Shown here: positions 48,704 through 61,400 of the stretch, piece after piece
Numbering within the stretch: position 1 is the first letter of the stretch
Layout of the letters: each line of letters starts with the position of its first letter
NCBI GenBank assembly: GCA_027574665.1
Contig: CM050652.1
Span: 10,210,589 to 10,274,588 of the forward strand
Length of the DNA: 64,000 bases
Source: Rhynochetos jubatus
Taxonomy: Eukaryota; Chordata; Aves; Eurypygiformes; Rhynochetidae
Direction of reading: 5' to 3'
Program-made: the position numbers and the translations under genes
Notes under the pieces: generated by a model
What the model was told of the DNA's origin: nothing
Seen by the model: only the letters and a program-made list of their open reading frames with translations
The model's database searches: none

Positions 48704-49447
48704 TGTTGTGGTCTAACTCTGACCAACAATAAAATACCACAAAGCCACTTGCACACCTCCACATTCCCCCAGTGGAGTAGGAGAATTGGAGGAAAAAGAC
48801 AAGGAAGCCCATAAACTTGAGATAAAAACTATTTACTAATTGAATATAAATTCATACTATATTAAAGAATGAATATATAACAATAATACTTCTACTAAGT
48901 AAATAAAATAATAGGAAATAAAACATATTATACAGTTGCTCACCACCTGCCGACTGATGCACAGCCAGGTCCCAGGTAGTGAGAGCTGGAACCTGAGAGT
49001 GATCACAGCAGATTTCGAGCAAACCTTAAGAGTAGCAGCATGACCGGGAAAACTACCAGACTCACCAACTCCCTCATGAATGAGCCAGCAAAGGAGTTAG
49101 CAAAGGAGTTAAGGAGCTAACAGAAGAGCTATGAGGAGAAGAGTTATGGCCCCTCTGCCCACTCCCCACTTATGTACTGAGCATGATGCACTAGGGAATG
49201 GAATGCTCCTTTGGTTAGTTTGGGTCAGCTGTCTGAACTGTGTGTCCCCCCACATTGCCTGTAGTGAAAAAGTCGGGAACACAGCGAGTATCAGAAGCTG
49301 AGAGAGACCTTGAATTTGGTGCAAGCACTCCCCAGCACCAGCTAAAAAGACACCTTATCAGTACTTTTCTCAGGGTAAATCCAGAAACAGAGCTTTGTAC
49401 CAGCCACTGCAGAGAAAGTTAACTCTTTCCTGACTAAAACCAGCACA
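48704..49447 (+). mobile_element. Complete solo ERVL LTR with 5-bp target duplication
   Basis: Starts TGTTGTGGTCTAACTCTGAC and ends CTGACTAAAACCAGCACA, so it has canonical TG...CA ends; length 744 bp. Inner landmarks of the avian ERVL LTR are present in order: CCCCCAGTGGAGTAGGAGAA, AACTTGAGATAAAAAC, the A/T-rich middle, CAGTTGCTCACCACCTGCCG, TATGTACTGAGCATGATGCA, TTGGTTAGTTTGGGTCAGCT and AGTTAACTCTTTCCTGAC. It is flanked by the identical 5-mer AAAAG (48699-48703 and 49448-49452), the target-site duplication size expected of this class. No internal retroviral sequence remains, so it is a recombination product. Small open frames inside have no meaning as proteins. Confidence 0.94.
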
Positions 49448-49452
49448 AAAAG
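49448..49452 (+). repeat. Target-site duplication, right copy (AAAAG)
   Basis: Directly follows the terminal CA of the LTR. Confidence 0.85.
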
Positions 49453-52400
49453 TCACGAGGCAGGGAGGTAATCATTCCCAAAATGTGTTGCCTAGACACC
49501 AGAAGTACTTTATTTTGTGAGAGAGGAAATCCCTGGTGGTGAGATGAAATATCAGGAAGAGAATTTGTGGATTCACTGTAGGTGAAATCAGAGATTTTCA
49601 AAGGAGACTGTAATTGTTAAAAACCCATGTGAACTGTCTTTGTGTACAAACCAGATGTATAATTTGGCCAAAATGCTAAGAAAATATGTAGAAGCAGTTT
49701 TTTTTTTTTAGCATAAAATCATTTGTGTTGTTTGCAGTGCTGGAAAGGGTTAGTGTGTCATTTTATAATTGTCATAGGTATATCTTTCATAAAAGAACAT
49801 ATGTTTTTCAGATGAGGTAGAATTCTGGGTGACTTCAGCTGTGTAGTGACCAGGTCTGCAAGAGACCCCCTCCGTTCCCTTTGCAGTCAGGGGAAAGCTG
49901 TTCCGTGCACTTAGTATGGAGTTTAACGTGCAATGTCTTCCTCAAGTAGACACCTATAGTTGGTGAGATGGATAGTGCTCTGAATTTTATTGACTGTAGT
50001 GACTAGGGCCTTGGTTCAGTTGCCTGAATAGTGACATCTAGTACTAGTTGAGATGCCTGTGGGCATTTTGCCTAGCTTCTAGGCTGATCCAGAGTCTCAA
50101 AGATTGTGTCATCCACAGAATGACACAGATTTGGCATCCACAGAATAATATTTCCATTTTAGTGGTATACTTAGCATTATAAATTAATTAGTCTGTTATT
50201 AATTCTGTGTTATTTTATTCTTAATATGTTTGGTTAATTCCTTTTTCTAAATGGAATTCTTGGACAGACAAATGAATACATTTATTTATATGCAATATTT
50301 AGTCAGATTGAAATTAAATCTTTTTTTTTTCTCTCTTTGTAGTTTATTCTATTTCAGAAGAAATTAGAAAATCAGAATTAGGCTACCCATTCAATGGATT
50401 TCAAAATATGGTGGTAGAGTTTAATGAATCCTACTCAGAGTATAAACAGTGTTACATGTTTTATGAAGGAATACGTATCTTTTCTAACCTGTAAAATATT
50501 TGTAACATTCTTGTTAATATCTAATAAAAGCTCTCAAGTGTTCTAAAAGCCTGAAATATTTCAGATATTTAAATCTCACATTTCATTTTCAGCTTTATTT
50601 AGATAGATATTCTACTGATTTTTTTCTTTTAGAAATATGAAATCAGTAAACTTTTTTTCAGTCTGTGAGAGACTACTTAGAGGTAAAGGCAAGGAGATCT
50701 TAAGATGACTTAAAGTTCCCATGTGTAAATCCAGGTGGTGGGGAATTGGCTGAAGTGTTTTTTCAGCAAACTGAATGTTAATAATCTAAGATGTAGAGAC
50801 TGATTTCAGATGTATTTTCTGTCATTGTAGATTCATCATAAATAACCCATATCGAGTAAGTTGTCTTTAAAGAATGTGTACATCTATGTATGTGAGAAAT
50901 TATGTCAGATCGCTTGTTTCTTCTTCTATGTTTGAAATCATGGGCATTTTATTTACTTCTAGTGATAGCTGATGTCTAAGTATATATTAATAATTTCCCA
51001 TATCCTGTGATACTATTACTCATGTATGCTTCAAAATTTGGATATGGATATGATTTTGAAAAGCATAAGGCACTGTTCCATGGGCACGTAGATGTCTAAG
51101 TCTAATCACATCGCACAGACTTTTGCAGCTCCCAGTTCAGAATTTAGAATAAATATGAGACAGAAATACTCCTAACCATTGATGAGATGTTACTATGCTT
51201 TTGAAGATGCTTAGTACTGAGGGAAGGGTCAATTTTAGGCATGACAAAGTAGACAATGTCTTAGAGTTGAAAAAAAATATTGGCCTTATGCAAGAGAGGA
51301 AAAGAATTCTACTCTAAACAAAGTGTCTAAAGTGCTATGCCTGGCTCAGAGGCAGCCACTGCATTTCACTTCCTAATCCATTTGGTATCTGTGAGCAGCA
51401 GGACTGAGTAAGCCCCTTGGCTCAATCATAGGTAGAAGGGTCCTGCTGCCTGGACATCGAGCTCTGGTTTGGTGGAGAGATCCATAAACAAAAGTGAAGA
51501 ATGGGGCGTGTTTGGTCTGGAGACCTTGCTCAGTCTCAGCATCAAAAAGCATATTGGAGGAGATGATACGCAGGGAGACAGCTCTGCTGTGACCATGCAC
51601 TGGAATGCTACTGGTATTCCTGGGATCTGAGGTAGCTCTAAGTATAGCACATCCTTGTGAGAATAGACCTAGAAATGTTCTGGCGAATAAGCAGCTATAC
51701 TGTATATATAAAATCCTAAGATGTGGAGTATTGGATAAATTCTTCAAATAGTGATCCAAAGTCATTTATTTCTTGAGGGAAGGATGAGGAACCAGTTATA
51801 CCTGCATAACACCACTGAAGGACAGACAGATACTGTCTCTGCCATGCCACAGAAGGAAAAAAAAATATTAAGTATATCACAGTTTTGAAATAGCATAGGT
51901 TTCCATGTTTAATCGTTGACTGTCCAAAGCCAAGGAAACTTCCAAATTTTTCTTGAGTATTCTTAATTGCCCATTTAAATGTAAAGCTTTTCACTGCTGA
52001 ACTTTATGAACAGGGAACAAGAAATGTTGGGTTCAAGTTCCAGATCCTGTGGTTGTATTTCAGGAGGGTGTCAGTGTTCTTTCCCCCTATGTTGTCCTGC
52101 AGCCACAGTTTCAGGCAGCAAAGAAACCCATGATGTGATATTTTACTGGGTCATTATGAGGAATATTATAGAAACTTGACAAAATCTTCATTTGGCTTTT
52201 GAAGATATTCACCAGTTCATTCAGGGATTCACAATCCATTGACAAGTCAGTATCAGTCTCTGTTGCTTACTTGTCATTCACAAACATCTGACACCATGTT
52301 GCATCCAGCGAATATATGTCTCCAGATTTTGAGTATTTTATTCAAAGACCATAGTGATTTAAATAATAAACCACTCTACAGCAATCATGACATCCTGAAA

Positions 52401-55400
52401 TAACAATTTGTGCTAAATTAAGCAGAGAAAAGTGGCAACAGCTGACAAATGTTTCATTTAGGAAGTCTAGAGTTTTGTTCATCTTTCAGTGCTGATTTTC
52501 AATTTGTTCGGCTTTCATCAAAGTGCAGTTAATATTTTTAAGATATGGGTGTGGTCAATCATGTCTCTTTCTGTCATGTTTAGTGGAAACATGTATATGG
52601 AACATTTTTCTGGTAATAACAAGCTAGGTAGCTAGCTAGTTAATTGTTCTAAGAACACTGTTTAATTAGAAGAGATCCTTGTGTATCTAATAAAGTATTA
52701 GCATTTACCTGAACTCTTCTGCAATTCCTAATGTTCAAATATCAGGGACCTCTGGAGCAAACTCATTTTATAAATTTCTATTTAGTTCTCAAAAAATTAA
52801 CAAAATCCTAAACTGGTCATTTAGATTGCAAATAATTATTTTTCTGTTCTTCCTATAAATTTGTTTCCTCAAGCCTGTACTATTTTAAAGGTGACACAGT
52901 TGATTTTTGTGAAATCAGTAAATAATTACAACATTATTTTTTTCTTAATGGAATCATTTTACGAGACTAGGTTGTAGTTGCAGATATCTTCAGAGACATA
53001 TATTTTCCTACACTTACAGAATTAGGGTAAAATGAAAATTAGAGAACTCTGTGCATAAAATGCTGCACAAATTGCTGTTTTTAAAAAAAAAAAAAATGCA
53101 GATGAAAAAGGAATAGTGGCCTAAGAATTTAGTGATTAACTTTGTATCCAATAACAATTTTATTTGCATTACCCAGCACTTCCCACATCATGGAAAGGTC
53201 TTTGTAAGACGTTTATATCCTACTTGAAGGTATCGTTCTTATCTACTTTGCATACAGAGAGAGATCTGGTAATGTATTATTAAAAATGTATGCTATCAAA
53301 GAGATTGCTTTTACACTCTTTCATCAGTGATCTCAACAGAAGACAGACAATACTGCATTAGATAAATTTTAAAATGTAAATATTTAAGTCAGAGAGGATT
53401 CTCATAAAGATACAGAACTAACCCTCAACACAGTATAGATGATCAAGTTCCTCTAGCTTTTTTTTTTTTGTCAATCTCAGAATACCAACTAAGGGAATAA
53501 ATTTTAAGTACAGCTGCAATTAAAACTGTCTGCCCACTCTTCTGTCACATCTGCACAGTTGATCGAAGAAAGGAAGCTGTGATAAGGCTTTGTGTTTTTT
53601 ATTTCAAAACTACATGATTTGTTTCCTTGACATAGACAAAGCTCTCCTGCTGGGCTCCCTGCTGTCTCCTCCAAATTTCTGTGATTTGCAAGTAATAAGG
53701 AGGAGCAACATAACATAAATGGATCCTGTATACAGAACTGAATACATATCTGGAGGCAACTACACTTAATAAATGGACATTATCTTTTAAGTAGAAAAGG
53801 GAGAAGGAAAGGGGAGTGGAGGGATCAGAACGTTTGCTGCTCTAGCTCTGAAAACATGAATTTTCCATTACTGGTAAAAGGCCAAACGCGCTGGAATGAG
53901 TTGACAGTGCATGGGTTAAGGACAGTGGGTTTGCCTTGGCAGGGTTTCAGATTGCTTTAACAATAGCAAAGCGGCCTGCCTCACCTTTGTGTGATCGGAA
54001 GCTTTGTGAACACCATGAATGATAAAGGTCTGTCAAACCTGGGCTGCACTGCCTTGCAAGTAACAGCCCTTGATGTCAGTTGAGGTGGGGGGAGGCAATG
54101 TGCAGACTTCAGCAGGGAGGCAGTGTGTTAAGAAAACATAGAAATATAACTGCAAGTATACCACAGGAAAGACAAGGAAGAAGCTCGCACAGATGTGAAC
54201 ATCATACTCCCAGCAAGGATCTGAGATTGCTCACAACTTGTTGTAGCTCCCCCTCTTCCTGTTTAAGGAAGACTGTAACTGTCAACCCTAGGAACAAGAG
54301 AAATACTGGTTGAACAAGCATGCCAGATGAAATGAGTAGATCCTAAAAGAGTTTGGTATAACTATTGTTAAAGGGTTTTGTTGTGTTAATGAGATAATTT
54401 AGACTATGCAACTGTTCAAACATAAATTCAACTAACAGTAAATTTGTATCTCTTATATAGAGTGTCTTCCCTTTTGCCCATAAAAAGATTTTGAATATAA
54501 TGCTATGTTCCATTTTTGACTTTCAGCAAAGTGCAGGGGGACAATAATGTGGTAAACAGTGACAGGGCAGTCACCTGGGAGAAGCCCAATACATCACCAA
54601 GAAAAGTAATCTGAAATGCCTAGAGAAATCATAGGATTTCCTCTTCTTCAATGTCTGTAGCTGGTACATTCTTCTGGATTTGGGAGATAGGATAAGGAGC
54701 CTCTAGAATCAGGTTTCTAATCCTTTGCTAAGTGTTTTAATCCCTTTGATGTGCAAAATGTTGCTATGTCTACCACTGCTTCCTCCTCTGGGAGGTAAAT
54801 GCTTATCCACCTAAGCCTCAAGCACTGTGATGCTCAGGGTGGAACAGAAGCATCTGCTGCCCAAGGACAAGCTCTTCTGAACATTTCACGTGGCAGACGA
54901 TAACCGCAGAGGGAACTTTCAGGCAGCCAGTTAAAATATCAAGAGAGCCTAAACACTGACAGAGAAGTTGGAACAACTGTAGAGGGTTGGAAGCACCAGC
55001 TGAGACATGGGATTTGTTGCTTTCCACCCTGTTCTGTCACTGACTTCTTAGGTAGACTGTCCACAATTAGTGCTGTGGACTAGTATTTGTGCTGTGGAAG
55101 CCAGCGAAATCAGTCCATCTGGTTGTATCCAACTGGGGGTTGTGTTCACATAGTTATTGTTCCTCCTGTTCACATAGCTCTCTGCAATAGGGAAAAGCTG
55201 TGATTGCTAGATCACTGTGAGGAGTTTGTTGAGGCACGTCAGAAGGGATACTGAAAATCTTAGAACTGTAACGATATTGAAGACAAGAAAATGTTCTTGT
55301 TTATATTATTGCAGCATCTATCATGCGGAACAATAGAAACAAAAATACTTTTAGAAGGAAGAAATAAATATTCAGTTCCACTGAAATATGGGAAAATAAT

Positions 55401-55693
55401 CAACATGGGGTTTATAGGAGTTGTGAAAGGCTTACAAAATCCCCATGACAATATTAGAATAACAGTAGCTCTCTAACAGCAAAATCTTCAGAGCAGCTGA
55501 AGTTAGGTGCCTTGCCTAAGTGAAATATTGAAGACAGAAAAAGCCTTTCTTTAAGCAGGACTCTGAAAATATGTTTTCTAGTTGCTTAAGCCTACTAAGC
55601 TGGTTTACCAGGCCAGATTATAAACTTGAAAACTGAGGCAAGAGATGTATCCTGTAGTGTCACCCAGCAACACTGGCCAGTTCAGTGTTCAAA
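49453..55693. other. Unique AT-rich sequence; one weak exon-like segment at 50343-50494
   Basis: About 6.2 kb without a recognisable repeat family. T/A runs near 53083 and 53460 only. A 130-codon reverse frame at 51373-51765 has no recognisable domain and was not called. Confidence 0.55.
50343..50494 (+). CDS. Weak candidate terminal exon of unknown function
   Basis: A strong-looking acceptor (ten or more T, then CTCTCTTTGTAG, AG at 50341-50342) precedes an open frame of 49 codons ending TAA at 50492-50494, and AATAAA follows at 50523-50528. The peptide begins YSISEEIRKSELGYPFNGFQ and has a high share of acidic and aromatic residues. I do not recognise it. T-rich tracts followed by AG are frequent in this AT-rich DNA, so chance is a real alternative. 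No partner exon was found. Confidence 0.12.
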
Positions 55694-56326
55694 CTATAGA
55701 ATAGTTTGGGTTGGAATGGACCTTTATGGGTGGTTTTGTCCAACCTCCCCTGCAATGAGAGGGATATGTTCAACTAGATCAGGTTTCTCAGTGCTCTTCC
55801 AACCTGACCTTCATTGTTTCCAGGGCTGGGGCATCTACCACCTCTCTGGGCAACCTGTCAATCCCTTCATCCCCCAGCCTGTATTGATACTGGTGGTTGC
55901 TCTGACCCCGGTGCTGGCCCTGACACTTCGCCTTGTTGAAACTCATGATGTTCACTTGGGTCCACTTTTCAAGGTTGTGCAGGTCCCTCTGGATGGCATC
56001 CCGTCCCTCAGGCATGTCAACCACACCACTCAGCTTGGTGTCTTCTCCAAACTTGCTGTAGGTGCACTTGATCCCCCTGTCTGTGTCACTGGTGAAGGTA
56101 TGAAACAGGGGTCCCCTTACAGACCCCTGGGAGACACCACTCCTCACTAATCTCTATCCGGATATTGGGCCATTGACCACTACCTTCTGGATGTGAACAT
56201 CCAACCAATACCATATCCATCGAACAGACCACCCATCAAATCTGTGTCTTTCCAATTAGGAGAGAAGGATGTTGTGAGGGACAGTGTCAAAGACCTTACG
56301 GAAGTCCAGATATAAATACTGTTCTG
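55694..56326 (-). mobile_element. CR1 LINE with RT motif A region and a large internal deletion
   Basis: The 3' end lies at 55694 (CTATAGAATAGTTTGGGTTG). The tail runs to about 55860 (CTCTCTGGGCAACCTG) and then jumps to sequence that belongs several hundred bases further 5' (CATCCCCCAGCCTGTATTGA). Compared with the copy at 36325 the missing part corresponds roughly to 36720-37235. Further on, the reverse strand encodes the RT segment with the catalytic motif altered to FGED (56040-56051), and at 56282-56306 the DFRKVFDTV stretch of RT motif A. It reaches further 5' into RT than any other copy here. A stop after that stretch and the altered motif show it is dead. Confidence 0.93.
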
Positions 56327-57748
56327 GTGCTTCGTAGATGCTATTGCTTGGCTTAAATATTTTGGTGGCGGCAGAACTGCTGCCAGATAGTCTATGAAGA
56401 GCAGAACTATTGACTCAGAATGGTCTTTTAAGCATACATCTGCAGAGTATGAAATGAGTTCACATTTACTGAGAAAAATGAAGCCACAGAGATTTAGAAA
56501 GGTGCTGGCATTGCTGATGAAAACAGTTACTTTTTAGGTGTAATAATTCAGCTTCAGACATCCTTTTTTTCCCCTGTTGCTGAAAGGGAAACCATTAAGT
56601 AGGCTGTAGGAAGACTTCTTAGACTCATTAGATTTCTCTAACATTTCTCAATTCCTTCTGAAGCATTCATACGTTAAACATCTTGCATTGATTTGTGCAT
56701 GCAGCCAAACTTTTATTGAGAGGAAACGTTAGGTTGCCACAGTGTTTACATGAGCTGTCAGTTGAGTATTACAAAGTTTTATGATGTGGTGTTTCCACAC
56801 TCGTATCCCACTGGAATGGGTAGATTTACATGCTGAAGCTCTTTTCCTTCCCTTTTTAAGGCTTACTGAAGGTAGTAAGAGTCAGGCGTTAAGGACTACT
56901 GTCAGAGACACCCACAGTCCTTTATTCTCTTATTATTACTGGGTTTTGGGTGTATATGTGTGTTTGTCTTTATCAATTTAGAAATAAAGAGAAAAATAAT
57001 CTTGCTGAAACTGAAACTTTGACACAGAGTTTTCTGGTTGAGCCTTGTCCAAGATGAATATGAGGAAAACTGAGGAAAAAAATGATGTTTTATTCCCAAA
57101 TATATTTGTCTCCCAAGATGAGGAGTACCTTCAGTACTTGTTGGCTAGGGTTGCTGTGCAGAGTGTTGATAGGTTTTGTGGTCAAAGTGATGTGCCTCGT
57201 TTGGACTGCATCCTGGGCATCAAAGGATTAAGGGTGGTGTATTTCAGGTTTATACTCTTTCACATGCCCCTGCACCATCACATGAAAATAAAGTTCTCGA
57301 GTATTTGAAGCACCAGTCTACGGGATATTAAGACTGCTTGACTTATAGGCATCTAACACAGGAAGATTCAGAGTATGATAAGTAAGCTTCTCCTCTGTGT
57401 CACCCTTTAGAGTCTCTAATATCTATCCTTTTACTTTACAAGGAAGTGGAAAGACAAACTTCCTAGCTGTCAGAATGAGGATAATAGTACATATCACCGC
57501 CGGGAAAAAAAAATTATGATCTTGGGAAAGTGGATAGTCCTTCAGTTTAAGTTGAAGAATAAGGAGATCAAGAAGATAAATTGATTTATGCAAATCTAAG
57601 AGTGCCTCTCAAATCTTCCCAGAGACATTTTTCAAGCTCCTTTCCCTGCTAGACAAGTAACAAAGTAGCTCAGACCTCTGGGTAAGGTGGATGCCATGGT
57701 AACAGCATCAGATAAGTAAGTGCTTCTGTGCTTTAACTAAAATTGTCC
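56327..57748. other. Unique sequence, no gene seen
   Basis: An 87-codon frame at 57045-57308 followed by AATAAA shows no recognisable domain and was not called. Nothing else stands out. Confidence 0.55.
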
Positions 57749-58405
57749 TAGAATCACAGAATTGTTTGGGGTGGAAGGGACCTTAAAGATCATCTGCTTC
57801 CAAACCGCTGCCGTGGGCAGGGACACCCTCCACTAGACCAGATTGCTCAAAGCCTCATCCAGCCTGGCCTTGAAGACAGCCAGGGATGGGGCATCCACAG
57901 CTTCTCTGGGCAACCTGTGCCAGTGCCTCACCACCCTCTCTGGGAAGAATTTCTTCCTGATATCTAATCTAAATCTACCTTCTTTCAGCTTAAACCCATT
58001 CCCCCTTGTCCTGTCACTACATGTCGCTATAAAAAGTCCCCCTCCAGCTTTCTTGTAGGCCCCTTCAGGTACTGGAAGGCTGGAGGAGAGGCACTCCATC
58101 CCTCTGATCATCTTCGTGGCCCTTCTCTGGACTAAATAGGTCCATGTCCTCCTTTTGTTGGGGGTCCCCAGGACTGCAGGTGGGGTCTCACAAGAGCAGA
58201 ATTTGGTGGCTCTTGATCCACTTTCCACCCAGCCTGTACTTGTACGTGGGATTGCCCTGACCCAGCTGCAGGACTTTGCGCTTGGCCTTGTTAAACTTCA
58301 CGAGGTTGGCAGGGGCCCACCCCTGCAGCCTGTCAGGTCCTTCTGGATGGCATCCCTTCCCTTCAGTGTGTTGACTGCACCACACAGCTTGGCGTCGGCA
58401 GCAGA
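57749..58405 (-). mobile_element. CR1 LINE with two internal deletions
   Basis: Begins TAGAATCACAGAATTGTTTG at its 3' end and follows the tail (GGGCAGGGACACCCTCCACT, CTCTGGGCAACCTGTGCC) into ORF2. About 65 bp seem missing near 58080, where the ELGLFSLEK-coding segment should be (CTGGAAGGCTGGAGGAGAGG), and a further piece is missing near 58202, between the GGTGGGGTCTCACAAGAGCA stretch and CACCCAGCCTGTACTTG. The 5' part carries CGCTTGGCCTTGTTAAACTT and ends at CACACAGCTTGGCGTCGGCA, just short of the FADD codons. The low divergence of its tail suggests a relatively young copy that was deleted afterwards or during insertion. Confidence 0.94.
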
Positions 58406-61400
58406 CGTGAATCTAGATTATCGACTCTTTCTGAGAGGAGTTTAGTTCAGGATTTTCACTTGCATCTTTCACAAGTGTAGGCTATATGTACACCAATACA
58501 CAGTGTGGCAATAATGGCAATATGACCAATAAGGCAAGAGAGGTAAACTGCTAATTGACATGCTGTCTCTGTCTCTATTTGGGTTTCTATTTTAGGTTTA
58601 CTCTTGTGGTTTACCTTGGTCAGGAAGAAAGTTAGGGTAGATGATAGTGGGAATGACATTGTATCCTGTCCTGGCTTTACAACCATCCTGCAGACCTTAG
58701 TACAAGAAACAAGCATAGTGTAGCATTCATTTTTCTTTTTTAATGCATGGACAAATGAGGTTAGTGTTCTGGCAGGCACTGGAGCCTCCCAATACAGAGC
58801 TCTGGGAAGATTTTACGGCATTGTTCACTGGAGGCAAGAGGCGCTCCGATATTCAGCAGATTTTTGTTTGGCTCAGGGTGCTGCCTGAGCAGCACGATAA
58901 AGTCCTGTGGTACAGAGGATACACATATTTGCATGCACATGACCTGCTTTCCTTTCATTTGTCTTTCTCTCCCTCCTGTTTGTGCATCTTGCTAAAAAAT
59001 TTCCTCATGCTTGCAGAATCAAACATCTGTTTAGCTATGCAGCTTTTTTCCTCTTAGTTAGCATCTCTGAGATTCTGTAATTACACTTCTGAGTAAAATA
59101 TGCTGTCATGATAGCTTATGCCTGAAATGCACTATTTAAGGTGGTGTGCTCTATTCTGCTCAAATTTACGCACAGAGTAGAGGTAGTGCCTGATGGAATA
59201 TAGTAAACTAAAGCAAATTTGACCTTCCTCTGAGAGAAACATTTGAAGTTCACCAACTCAGTATAAAATTGACCGACTTCTGGACACAGTGTAAAAGGAA
59301 GATTCCTGCAGGTGATATAATATGGAGACTAAAAATTTCCTTTTTTTTTTTTTTTCTTAGATTTGCACTTTCTTTTAGGCCAACGAGTCTTTTGTTCAGG
59401 TACTGCTACTGAGCTTTATACTGGTATATTAGTGATAGGGAGGAATACAGGATTGGCAGATGCTGCAGTCCTAATATGAATTACTGAGCTATAGGAACTT
59501 GAGAGTGAGATAAATGATCTGTGAGCACTCTAAAGAGCATAACTCAGAAGATTAATGTAGTGAAATATATTCCAGAGAAACACAATTGCTGAGAGAAAGT
59601 TAATCTAGTAAAGAATGCCTTGTAGTAATGGCTTATTTTGCAAAGTTGCCTGAAAAAGATTGTTCGCTATAATTAGTCTCCTAAGAAAGGGATATTTTTA
59701 CTTTATTTTTTTTTTTTTTAATAAATTGTGGAAGATTCTGCAACTTTGCTTCAGACATTTCACGCAGGATATTTTCCCTCCAGCTCTAATGTGAAATTCT
59801 CAGGCATCCTATTCCCAGGCAATCAGACTATATGCAGAATCATATTGATTTCACTGGTAGTTCAGCAAACAGAGATCTCATAGGATGAATCTTTGACTCA
59901 TCAGTGTGAGGTTCACTGAATAAACTCTAAACTCCATCTGAAACCACGGCCCAAATCTCTCAGCTTTACATGTCTTCACAATGGATTTTGCAGTATGGTA
60001 ACATTTTGAATTGAAACAGGATGATGACCCAGATTACTAGAGTTAGCCTTTAGTTAGTTGAGCAATTTTCATGTCTCCCTTTAAAAAAATCATCTGCATT
60101 CAGGTTTCCTCTGTAGAAGATAGTTTCTTACTGCTTTGAGTTTCGTAAGAAAAGCTGAATGGTGTGGAAATAGAGTTTCCCTTCACTGAAATGTTCTTGA
60201 GTAGGGCACTTGATGTAACCCATACAGCAGCTAACATGAAAAATGTCTACAAGGATGGAAAGATGCTACAGCTTTAACAGATAAGTATTAAAATTCATGG
60301 TTCTTTTACACGAAGGTGTGTAAATCAGGGTGACCATAGAAGCAACTTGAGGGTCTGCTTCAGGAGAAAACTGTAAAGAATTGCACGTCTGTGCTGCCTT
60401 GAATCATGAACACTGTTCAGTTGTACTTAACTGGAGTTTGGTTCCTTTCTTTGTGACTCTCATGACAACAGTATGGAGAGTGGACTTCTATATGCTCTTG
60501 CAGGGATAGTTAGCAAGTAATTTAGAACTGACCTGATATGTTCCTTTCCTATTTTGCAGGGTTAGCATTTTGAGAATACACTTTCACAAACTGGTTTTTT
60601 TTTTGTAGATTGGAGTAATTTGTCTGTGGAGTCATCACTGTCTTTGAAGAGTGATCTTATGTGCTTGGTTCCTTCCCAACCTCCTTTAATTATTGCATTT
60701 TGGATTTGAGAATTAGACAGTGGAAAGATGAAGCTGGAAAATTAAAATCTGATAGAGTATCATTAATGTGCCTTTCAGCAAATGCTTCTAAAATTAAAAC
60801 TTTGAAACTATTTTTAAAAATTTTGATATCTCTTCTTTTATGGGTTGCATGCACAGCCATCTTACTGTGAGTGCATATATTCATATTGATATTGGACGTG
60901 ATTGCAGCTTTTAATATAAATTTTCCTCCATGAGTGCCATTGGCAGATGGTTTTTATAATAACATTGAGAAACAAAGCAAGTGCTTCTGTCAGTCTAAGG
61001 TATATCATACTGAGTATTATTTCTGTTGGTGAATAAGGTTTTCAAATACTCCTTCATGACTTTCTGTGAACCACCTCATCTGGCTGTTCCTATTTCTTAT
61101 GCAACAAAAATTTGATACAACTGCACTTCCCCAGAATCCTGATGATATAGAAAGTAAATGTTGTTTCTAATTATCTTAGATATAAAATTAAGGAGCAATA
61201 CAAAGAATGTATAATTAATTTATGTCAGGATGCTAATCTAGATATTTACATATTCACATTACAAAGACATAATTGAAGGCAAATACCGTCTAATTGCTGT
61301 TGTGATTAGCTTGTCCCCCAAAATAATAAAAATACGTGTGTTATTGTGTAAGAAAAAGATTAACTTCATATGGTTTTGTTTTGTTATTCCCTATGTAGAA

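Noticed and set aside
51373..51765. 130-codon reverse frame
   Set aside because: No family recognised and no splice signals at its ends; the overlapping second reverse frame suggests compositional openness.
57045..57308. 87-codon frame followed by AATAAA
   Set aside because: Not recognisable, no acceptor at its start, and AATAAA is frequent in AT-rich DNA.
6300..58405. Multiple similar repeats as a possible CRISPR array or gene family
   Set aside because: All are scattered CR1 fragments in both orientations and of different lengths, with no regular spacing.
60609..60709. 33-codon frame after a strong T-rich TAG acceptor-like site
   Set aside because: Too short, unrecognised, and a different longer frame overlaps it; probably chance.
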